DNA of 10,614 nucleotides from Euperipatoides rowelli (Eukaryota; Onychophora; Udeonychophora; Euonychophora; Peripatopsidae), in NCBI GenBank assembly GCA_003024985.2, contig PXIH01S0042671.1, one strand, 5' to 3'. The notes under the pieces were generated by a model, which did no database searches, had not been told where the DNA came from, and saw nothing but the letters and a program-made list of their open reading frames with translations. The position numbers and the translations under genes were made by a program. Below are positions 1 to 7,055 of this stretch, piece by piece; position 1 is the stretch's first letter, and the number at the start of each line of letters is the position of its first letter.

Positions 1-146
1 ATTATTTACTTTTTGTGGTTTTATTTAATTTTAATGTTCAATTTACATTTTAATAATGTTGACGATAAAATGTATTTTTTTTTTTGTGATTTATGTTTAT
101 TTAACAAGTCTTGTAAGACTTAGCATTTGAAGAAATAAATAAATAT

Positions 147-240
147 CCTTCTCCTGCTCTCATCACTTCTCTCTCTCTCCTTACTCCCTCACCAACTCGC
201 CCTCTCCTTCTCTCCTCCTCTCTCTCTTTCCTCACCAACT
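147..240. repeat. Pyrimidine-rich (CT) low-complexity tract
   Basis: About 94 bases made almost wholly of C and T on the plus strand, with runs of (CT)n and CTCC and only scattered A and G. It stands out sharply from the AT-rich flanks. It is a polypurine/polypyrimidine tract, a type that can form triplex DNA, but its mirror symmetry is poor. No coding signal is seen in it. It follows an A-rich stretch with AAATAAATAAAT, so it could be the microsatellite tail of a decayed retroelement; that is inference only. Confidence 0.85.
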
Positions 241-1440
241 GCAAGTTTCACATTATATAGGCCCTAATCACTTGGTTTTCATCAAAATCTTTTTAACTAT
301 ATTGTTTGCTGTATTGTAATAGGCTATAGCACAATTTTCAATTTTTGTCTTGTTTATTTGATACATTGTACTTTATATAATAGGACTGCTTCATTCTATT
401 TAATTCAATTTAAAAATCATTATGGTTATTGTTCAATTTGATTTTACTTTCATCAGACTACAATATTGCTAAATGTTTCATTTGAAAAGTCTTCATTTTA
501 TCATTAGTTTATTGATTGCCAAACAAAAACTTAAATTCATTTAATTATACTTAACTTCAACCATATTAAGTATTTTCACATTATTATTATTATTATTTGT
601 TAATTTTTATTTTTAGTGAAAATGTCCAATATGTTATTTTTAATTAATATAAGCATGTTTTTAATTAAAATAAGAGAAATGATTTTCTTTTGCTCTTCAC
701 TGTCACGCCATCCATTACATTATCACGTTACAACATTTGATACGATGAAAGCTATTCTTAAATATTTTATTTAAAGGGAAGGTAAACATCATAATTTTTT
801 TAATGTATTATTAAATTGTTAAATGAATTATAATTTACTTTTGTATAATATTGATTATTGTTTTACTTGTTGTGATGTTTTATGTTTGGTTTATGTAATA
901 AGATTTTCAATCTTATCCTAACTTTCACACGTTAATTCTTGATAATAAAAATAAAAAAATTGAATGTTATAAAAAATATTCACGTCATCTTAAAAATAAA
1001 AAAACTTAAACTACACCTCACAATTTTTTCCTAATTTGTACCACCCTCCCCCACTTCATACTTGTCATACAATTTAATAAGAAATTACGACATAAAATTT
1101 TTGACCCCCTCCCACTTACTGCCTTCCACAAAACATATTAATATAATTTTAAATGGATTAGAGAATTTGTTAAAATAAACTAAAGAGATAAGTATTATAT
1201 GAAATATATTTTAATTTTTTTAGTTTATTTTTTCTAAAATAAAGTAAAATGAATATTCTTAATGCATTTTTTATTCAAATAATTACTTGAAGGGTGCGTT
1301 CTTGCAAAGCACGTGTACGTGAGCAGGAGTAATATGTCCATACACGTCTTGGTCTGTAAACAGGAATATGCATGTATTTAAATTACTGTAAACTCATATG
1401 AAGATTTGTGGATTTTTTTTTAAAAGAATTGTGACATCAC
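241..1440. other. AT-rich stretch with no recognisable gene
   Basis: Stop codons are dense in all frames and no conserved protein motif or RNA gene was recognised. A short (ATT)6 run lies at 580-597. C-rich patches occur near 1042-1055 and 1104-1113. A slightly less AT-rich patch near 1292-1345 has CACGTG and TACGTG motifs but no larger structure I could support. It is most simply read as intergenic or intronic sequence with old unrecognisable repeats. Confidence 0.6.
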
Positions 1441-1441
1441 A

Positions 1442-1456
1442 CCCTCCCCCCCTCCC
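1442..1456 (-). other. Predicted G-quadruplex motif
   Basis: The plus strand reads CCCTCCCCCCCTCCC, so the minus strand reads GGGAGGGGGGGAGGG. This splits into four GGG runs with three single-base loops (A, G, A), the loop arrangement expected to give a very stable parallel quadruplex. It follows directly on GTGACATCAC at 1431-1440. No gene is visible nearby, so any role is unknown. Confidence 0.6.
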
Positions 1457-1509
1457 ATCATCACATATCATCATTTTTATTCTCTTGATCAATAATAAAA
1501 TAAACTTAC

Positions 1510-1536
1510 ATGATGTCATCAAGGGAGTCGTGTGAC
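1510..1536 (-). repeat. Reverse-oriented copy of the paired-palindrome module (diverged)
   Basis: ATGATGTCATCA, then a short spacer, then GTCGTGTGAC. Read on the minus strand this gives the same order of sites as one unit of the tandem array at 3839-4940: a GTCATGTGAC-like site followed by a TGATGACATCAT site. It and the copy at 2625-2651 also share upstream sequence (AATAAAATAAA at 1494-1504 and about 2610-2620), so the repeated segment is longer than the module itself. Confidence 0.6.
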
Positions 1537-1755
1537 TAAATTAAGTGAATACTATACATGATATCCATGTTATTTTTAATTATTAGTAATTTTAAGTTGT
1601 TTATTTAAAAAGGGATTCACTGTACAACATATTCGACAAATAATTGTCAAATCCGTTGCTAATAATGAATACTGTATATAATTATTATTTTTATTATTAA
1701 AATGTTATTTTTTAAAGTTTTAATTAGAATTATTGCAAGTGCAAAGATATCGTAA

Positions 1756-2098
1756 TGTTGGCTTATGACGTCGATTATGGTAGTCCGTGTATATGTTTCT
1801 CTCATTCACATAGCAAAAATTCATATTGAAATAAAGGCATTTTCCCAAACTAAACCTCAAATAGGAGACTAAGTGATTGTCAAACTAGAACAAACTTGAA
1901 ATCCATGTCACCATATGACATGATACCTTATGCGGTGAAAAATGTTTTTTGATAACAGCGAATAGAAAAGATCAAATTATAACAAAGCACGGATCACATT
2001 ATAAAGTCTTGCCAAAACAACTACCAAAGATAAAGATACTTGCGATGAGCAAGATCTATCAGACCGAAGCATGCTATCAAAGGGTTTTAACAAAGTAA
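1756..2098 (+). pseudogene. Ty3/gypsy-type integrase C-terminal remnant, frameshifted
   Basis: Three consecutive frame segments read like the end of a Ty3/gypsy Pol polyprotein, after the integrase core. Segment 1 (frame 1, to a stop at 1870-1872 and another at 1897-1899) includes KPQIGD followed by VIVKLEQT, the usual GD-W-V-L-V-K start of the integrase C-terminal domain; both stops fall where tryptophan is normally found. Segment 2 (frame 3, from 1902) has SPYDMIPYAVKNV, matching the family's P-Y/F-D-P-x-P-Y-x-V stretch. Segment 3 (frame 2, 1949-2095) has ITANRKDQIITKHGSHYKVL, matching the I-T-A-x-R...ITR-x-x-S-x-F-K-x-L ending. The catalytic core, reverse transcriptase, protease and gag are not seen upstream. 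This is a dead, truncated copy. The family call rests on motif recognition; a search with each segment would settle it. Confidence 0.65.
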
Positions 2099-2408
2099 TA
2101 GACAGTAGAGATATAAATGGTCATAAAATAATGAATACCATCCCAACACCAAATAAAGCAACACTGAATACAATAATCACTTGCAAGCTAAAGACACTAT
2201 ATTTGTAAATAGTAAATATAATCTTCAAAATAAAAATAAAAAACTAAATGTTCGCAAAACAAGAATGGTGTGCTAATCTAAAAAGCCCTTTTAATATTAA
2301 TAATTTATCTATAAATACTCATGTTAAAGATTAGTTGTATAATTCATCCGCACTACCAATTCATTAAATTTATTGGTCATTTGTTATATGCTTATGAAAA
2401 TAACCGCT

Positions 2409-2421
2409 AGGGGGAAGAGAG
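2409..2421 (+). other. Possible polypurine tract with LTR start just after it
   Basis: AGGGGGAAGAGAG is a pure purine run about 310 bases after the end of the integrase remnant, and it is followed at once by TG. In Ty3/gypsy elements a polypurine tract lies just before the 3' LTR, and LTRs begin with TG. The position fits. No second LTR is in the window, so the LTR itself (from 2422) cannot be confirmed or bounded. Confidence 0.3.
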
Positions 2422-2624
2422 TGACGAACTAAAAGTAGTTGGATATAAAATCAAAAACTGGCCTGATGCATTTGTTACACACATTGTCTTCACCAGAGAA
2501 CAATACCAGTAAGAAACTATGTTTATGATAAATATTATTTAGGATGGTTTTAAACTTATAACAACTCCCCTTTAAAGTGACAATGGGGATTATTTACTCT
2601 TGCTGAGTAATAAAATAAATACAC

Positions 2625-2651
2625 ATGATGTCATCATTTGGGTCACATGAC
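2625..2651 (-). repeat. Reverse-oriented copy of the paired-palindrome module
   Basis: ATGATGTCATCAT, spacer TTGG, then GTCACATGAC. On the minus strand this is nearly identical to the array unit core at 4037-4063 (GTCATGTGAC, then ATGATGACATCAT) with the same site order and close to the same spacing. It shows that the repeat family lies in both orientations in this window, outside the main array. Confidence 0.7.
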
Positions 2652-3088
2652 TTACCATATTTTGAATTACATGCTGTGGAAATCAAATTTAATTAATAAA
2701 TTTGATTGACTAATCTTGCAGAAAACAATTTTTGACTTTCTTTAAAAGAAAAAAGGTAATTTATAGCAGCACGGAAGTTAATTTGTTATTGAGCAAGAAT
2801 AAATAATCCTACTGATCACTTTAAATACCCAGGTTTTAATAAATAATAATAAATAATAACATGAACCTTGGTGTGGTGGTTGTGAAGCACGCGTGTGATC
2901 ACGGGAAGCGTAGGGCATATAGTGTAGCAAAAAAAATTTGTGATGATAGTGTTAACCCTTTAAAATTAAATTAAGCTAATATTAAATTTAATGATTCAAT
3001 TTTTGTTTTTAAATAGGGCCAGCAAAAACAGTTAAGAAGGGCTAGAACAAGGAGGGACAGGGTTTTGTTATTCATGTATAAAACTGTA

Positions 3089-3089
<1 letters not shown>
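2652..3089. other. AT-rich stretch with no recognisable gene
   Basis: No coding frame or RNA gene is supported. The only compositional outlier is about 2866-2918, a GC-richer patch holding two overlapping perfect palindromes, CACGCGTG and GTGATCAC. Around 3015-3089 a purine-rich segment runs straight into the ATT microsatellite, an arrangement typical of the 3' tail of a SINE or LINE. I could not identify the parent element. Confidence 0.5.

Positions 3090-3149
<60 letters not shown>
3090..3149. repeat. (ATT)20 microsatellite
   Basis: Twenty uninterrupted ATT units (60 bases), starting after GTAC and ending before GTTAAATTG. Perfect purity suggests recent expansion and likely length polymorphism. 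The abrupt upstream boundary fits a microsatellite seeded by a retroelement 3' end. Confidence 0.97.
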
Positions 3150-3830
3150 GTTAAATTGTTTAATGGTTTATAAGAAGAGAAAAATACATTAGAAAGACCT
3201 CAAAAGAAATGGATAATTATTGAAACAATATATTTTAGCATTAAGAAATATTTGCAAAAATAAATTTTAGCTAAATTTTAATTTAGCAAATCTGTGCTGG
3301 ACTCTAAGCATGCTAAATTAAATTGGTAGTTAAAAGTTCTCGAATTATATGCTGGAGGAGCTAGGACTGTTCACTGGCAGGACCAAAAATTTGCAAAAGT
3401 TTTTTTTCTGAGTTTGTTCGACTCCGAAAATTGTCCTGAGTGAATTGGTCTCATCAGAGGCTCCTAACCATAGAATTTAGGAAACTTGTTCATCATGGAA
3501 GAGCTGGAATTTGTAACTATTAGAACTAATAAAAGATTGCAGTGAAAATTTCCTTTCTATGAAAGAAAATTATTTTTAAATAAATAACATGGATTTTGTA
3601 TTAGTTAAGTTTTTAGTAAGAATCAATCTCCCAGTAAAACAAATATAAATATTAGAGAAAAATAACAACTTTAGCTGATTCAATAAGGTTTCATCTTGTT
3701 TTCTCTAGAATTTCTATTAAATAAAATAAATAACATATTTCTGTTTATTTTATAGAAACATAATCACATGATGAGGGGAATTATATCATGTTTGTTAATG
3801 GAAAAAGAAAATAATCCCCTTATGATGTCA
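3150..3830. other. AT-rich stretch with no recognisable gene
   Basis: No open frame with recognisable motifs. The segment 3340-3500 is somewhat less AT-rich, including GAGTTTGTTCGACTCCG at 3410-3426, and looks like old interspersed repeat, but I do not recognise the family. The last part, 3760-3838, already carries loose versions of the site pair (CACATGATG, TGATGTCATGTGATG) and is probably the ragged edge of the tandem array that follows. Confidence 0.5.
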
Positions 3831-3838
3831 TGTGATGA

Positions 3839-4940
3839 TGTGACCCTTTGATGACATCCTGAAATGAACTTTTTTTTTATAGCATGACAATTATTTTAAT
3901 TTATAAATAAACAGTTCATAAGAATTATTAAAAATAAGTCATGTGACTATTAAGATATTATGAAAGTGAATTTTGTTATACAGCATGATATAACACTTCT
4001 AATTAATTTTAAATAAGCCACTACTATTAAAAATAGGTCATGTGACCATATGATGACATCATGAAAGTAAACTTTATTATACAGCATGAGAAGAAAGTTC
4101 TAATTCTTTGTAAGAAGCTTTAACTATTAAAAATAAGTTATGTGACTATAATGACATCATGAAACTGAATTTTGTTATACAGCATTAGAAAACAATTCCA
4201 ATTCTTTGTAAATAAGCAGCTTATAACTATTAAAAATAAGTCCTTTGACCAAATGATATAAAATTTAATTTTGTTATATAGCATGAGAAAACATTTCTAA
4301 TTATATTTTTAAATAAGCAGATTATGACTATTAAAAGTCATGTGACCAAATGTATGATGTCATGAAAGTAAACTAAGTCTAAAACCAATAAGATGTCTCC
4401 AGTGCCATATATGATTGCAATTATTAACAATGATAAAAGTCTATTATCTATTGTATAGTAAAGTGTCAATATGATAATTTTATTGATGCATATTGTTTTT
4501 GTTTTTTATTTTTGTACTTTTAATATTGTAAGCTAATTTATATCCTTAATTGGGCTTAATTTAGCATTTTCTGGTGATTGTATATATAATCATGTAATCT
4601 TGGTTTTGTGTGTTAATAAAATATACCTATTTAATAATATTTAATAAAAAAACTTGTTATACCATATGAGATAAAAGTTCCAATTATTTTTAAATAAGTA
4701 ACTATGTGACTATATGATGACATCATCATCGAGTGTGTTCTCTGAAGCTGAGTGTGTTCATGGATCGTCAAAAATTTTTATCTTGAGATCTTCATTTGAA
4801 AGTAAATTTTGTTATGCTGCATGAGAAAACAGTTCTAATTATTACTTTTAAATCATAGAGTAAGGATTTAAATAACCAGCTTATTATAACTATTAAAAAT
4901 AAATCATGTGACCATAAGAAGACATCATGAAAGTAATTTC
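3839..4940 (+). repeat. Degenerate ~100-bp tandem array with paired palindromic sites
   Basis: The unit runs roughly: GTCATGTGAC site, short A/T spacer, ATGATGACATCAT site, GAAAGTAAATTTTGTTATA, CAGCATGAGAAAACAGTTCT, AATT, TTTAAATAAGCAG, TAACTATTAAAAATAA, then the next site. GTGAC anchors begin near 3938, 4037, 4137, 4240 and 4337, with a degenerate one at about 3839, giving steps of 99-103 and one of 97. After an insertion (4375-4649), two further anchors sit near 4701 and 4903. The second block is disturbed by a non-repeat stretch at about 4731-4797. Copies are diverged (for example GTCCTTTGAC at 4240), so the array is old. Diverged single copies of the unit lie at 5992-6030 and 8463-8520. 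No protein is encoded. It could be a minisatellite-like satellite or the internal repeats of an unrecognised transposon. Confidence 0.88.
4375..4649 (+). mobile_element. 275-bp A-tailed insertion inside the tandem array (probable retroposed sequence)
   Basis: The array unit breaks off after GAAAGTAAACT and resumes at AAACTTGTTATACC. Between these lies about 275 bp with no array homology. AAACT occurs at both edges (4370-4374 and 4650-4654), a candidate short target-site duplication. The insert ends in an A-rich tail, and an AATAAA signal lies at 4616-4621, as expected for a retroposed RNA such as a SINE, a truncated LINE 3' end or a processed transcript. The segment with GGGCTTAATTTAGC near 4552 vaguely recalls LINE 3' tails. 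Parent family not recognised. The flanking duplication is short and AT-rich, so it may be chance. Confidence 0.5.
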
Positions 4941-5049
4941 TTTTTTTATCACAATACACTTCTCATATTAAGAATTATATAATTTTTAGGATTCCCACTC
5001 GTGAATAGTGAATATCGACAATCACTCACATCTCTAAATTTCCTCTATA

Positions 5050-5368
5050 AAGCCACTAAAAAAAAAGTCTTGTTTCTCAGTGCCTGCTTGGTGGTTCTAA
5101 AAGATGCCGGGTAAATGCTTTTTTTTTTTATGTATTTAAATTTATTTAAATAATAATCTTATTTTTTCCCTCTACTTTATAAATTGGATATTTTTTTTAA
5201 AAATGAAACTATATTTGATTAAAATTACTACTTAAAATAGTTTTGTATTTTTTTTTAAAAAAAAAATCCTTGTGCTAGTTTTTCACAAATAAAATAAAAA
5301 AAAACAAACCTGCTTGCCTGGTCATTTTTGGGACCATAACTGGAGAAACAAGTCTTTTTTTAGTGGCC
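5050..5368. mobile_element. MITE-type inverted-repeat element flanked by TA
   Basis: The left end (GCCACT, A9, GTCTTGTTTCTC, AGT) and the reverse complement of the right end (GCCACT, A7, GACTTGTTTCTCC, AGT) match over about 30 bases. TA lies at both outer edges (5048-5049 and 5369-5370), the target site used by Tc1/mariner-type transposases. The body of about 319 bp is AT-rich with long T and A runs and no coding capacity, so this is non-autonomous. The outermost one or two bases differ between ends, so the exact boundary is uncertain by a base or two. TA flanks are weak evidence alone in AT-rich DNA; the terminal match carries the call. Confidence 0.75.
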
Positions 5369-5370
5369 TA

Positions 5371-5991
5371 ATATTTAAAATTTTAATGTCAGTTGCGAAT
5401 CACTAAGATCTTACATTACTTTCCATAATCACCTAATTTATAATACCAGAAATTCTCTCACATTTAACACCCCCTTCTCTAAAAACAACGCTATTAATTA
5501 CAATCCACTTATACTGTGAAATTCTGTAATAAACAAAATATTTAATATTCCTTTCATTCAATTTAAAACTCTTTGTAATAATAATTTCCCCCTCAATTCA
5601 TGATTTTTTTTATTAAATTTTTCTTTCATTATTTTTATCTAATGTACTACATTTACTTTACCACTTGCTACAACCTCAATCAGAATTTCTACCAATTAAT
5701 ATTTCTCTTGATTTAATCTATTTAATTTTTAATCCTAACAATGTAACCATTATATTGTGTTTGATTCTCAATTTTCGTTTGATTATTTTTTCATTATATT
5801 TCTGCTTTACTCATTGCTCTGCATACACAGTATATACTTTTTTTAGCTACGTATATTATTTTATTGTTATATTTTAATACACTATTTATATTTATTCTTC
5901 CCAATTTCCATTTCTGAAATTGTTTTTATCTATAATTTTTATATTTTACTCAATAACTGTAATTGATCCTCTGGCTCATTGTTTAAATGAA
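5371..5991. other. AT-rich stretch with no recognisable gene
   Basis: An open frame of 70 codons at 5665-5877 is low-complexity (rich in I, L, F and Y, as expected from T-rich DNA) and has no motif; I do not regard it as a gene. No RNA gene or clear repeat was seen. Confidence 0.6.
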
Positions 5992-6030
5992 TAAAATTTG
6001 TTATGCAGCATAAAAGGCAGTTCTCTAATT
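5992..6030 (+). repeat. Isolated partial copy of the ~100-bp array unit
   Basis: TAAAATTTGTTATGCAGCAT then AAAAGGCAGTTCT matches the part of the array unit that reads AATTTTGTTATACAGCATGAGAAAACAGTTCT, over a kilobase from the main array. The palindromic site pair is not present in this copy. Confidence 0.6.
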
Positions 6031-6084
6031 AAATTAATTTATGTACATTTTTCCCAGAAGAATACATTAATTTAATTAGAACTG
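6018..6084. repeat. Imperfect inverted repeat (stem-loop capable)
   Basis: The left arm begins CAGTTCT and contains AATTAAATTAAT (6018-6044). The right arm (6063-6084) is its near reverse complement, containing ATTAATTTAATTAGAACTG. The loop is about 18 bases. The arms differ by a small indel in each half. It overlaps the array-unit relic, so one arm derives from that repeat. It may mark the edge of a small inverted-repeat element, but no target duplication was identified. Confidence 0.55.
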
Positions 6085-6388
6085 ATTTGTTTACTGATTT
6101 TTCTTTGAAATTAATAACCTTTTATGTTTCCAATAATGTTCTTTCTGCTAAAATTCTATTAGAGGAAATTTATAAGAAACGCATTAAGAGAAATGTAGAA
6201 AAAAAAAAAAAAATTCAGTGTCTTTCTTTATGCCAGTCAGAAAGAAACTTACCTTCTAGCACCCTTCCAGTTCTGGTTTGGGCACTTCCTGTCACTTAAA
6301 GGTATAAAGGGGATTTAGACGTGGCGTTAAATACTGGATGTATAAACGTAATTTAAAATCCACATATTTTGTCACAATTTTTTTTTTA

Positions 6389-6902
6389 CAGTCCTAACCT
6401 TACCACAACCCTAACTCCAACTACGTATTAAACCCATTATGCCCCAACCCTATGATGATGAAGGGGTGAAATAATCAATTTTTGATCGATTTCGAGACTT
6501 TTGATAGCAATTCCGTAATGACAAAATATATGCGCAGATGTCAAAATCGCGGTTGAAACCGATTATATTTGTCAGTATTTAGACATTTCTGGGTTTTAGT
6601 GCCAAGATATGGGCAAATGACATCACTTCCTATGATTTCTGGGCCAATCTAGATCAATGTTACTTCTGGTCCTGTGAGAAGCTGTTAAAATCTCATTGGC
6701 CTAAGTACAATTTTATCACGTTTTTAACATCTGCACACACAGCATATTTCTGTCATTACGGTAGATTTTCCGGAAATTGGATCAAAATTCTCGAAATTGA
6801 TTAAAAAGTATTATTTCACCTCTAGATTATCATAGGTTGGGAAAAAGTGGTTTTAATACGTAGTTGGAGTTAGGGTTCAGGGTTTGGGTAAGGTTAGGAC
6901 TG
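6389..6902. mobile_element. Fold-back MITE with long inverted arms, TA target duplication (Tc1/mariner-like)
   Basis: The element begins CAGTCCTAACCTTACC and ends with GGTAAGGTTAGGACTG, flanked on both sides by TA (6387-6388 and 6903-6904). The arms remain recognisable far inward: CTAACTCCAACTACGTATTA pairs with its complement near 6853-6872, GGTGAAATAAT at 6465-6475 with ATTATTTCACC at 6811-6821, and CCGTAATGACA near 6512-6522 with TGTCATTACGG near 6752-6762. Arms are roughly 160-185 bp with small indels around a central region of about 165 bp. CAGT-starting ends and TA flanks are typical of Tc1/mariner superfamily elements. No transposase is encoded. The central part carries ACTTCCT and ACTTCTGGTCCTG, also seen at 8105-8120. 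Superfamily is inferred from termini only. Confidence 0.85.
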
Positions 6903-7055
6903 TAAACTATGATGCACTATCCATCTTGATCATGTGACTAAAGAGGAGTTATGCACTTCAATTTTTAACGTCTCATGTCATGTGTAGTAGACCACTTTCT
7001 GTGACAGAAAATCCAAGATGTCTGACTTCCTGTTCCTGTTTCTTAAAGTATAGAG

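Noticed and set aside
106-121. Perfect palindrome AAGTCTT-GT-AAGACTT as a terminator or hairpin
   Set aside because: Seven-base arms are expected by chance at this length, no gene ends here, and factor-independent terminators do not apply in an animal nuclear context.
3839-4940. CRISPR-like array, because of regular repeats
   Set aside because: Units are contiguous and degenerate across their full ~100 bp, with no unique spacers between identical short repeats, and the DNA is eukaryotic.
5665-5877. Open frame of 70 codons, plus strand
   Set aside because: Composition is that of T-rich DNA (I, L, F, Y), no motif, no codon pattern, and no promoter or splice context; treated as chance.
6087-6299. 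Open frame of 70 codons, plus strand
   Set aside because: It crosses an inverted repeat, a poly-A run (coding for a lysine run) and a repeat with ACTTCCTG; no recognisable domain. Chance is the simplest reading.
6404-6418. ACAACCCTAACTCC and, at 6865-6893, TTAGGG-like strings: possible interstitial telomere repeat
   Set aside because: Only isolated single occurrences of TTAGGG-like strings, not tandem, and fully explained as the arms of the fold-back MITE.
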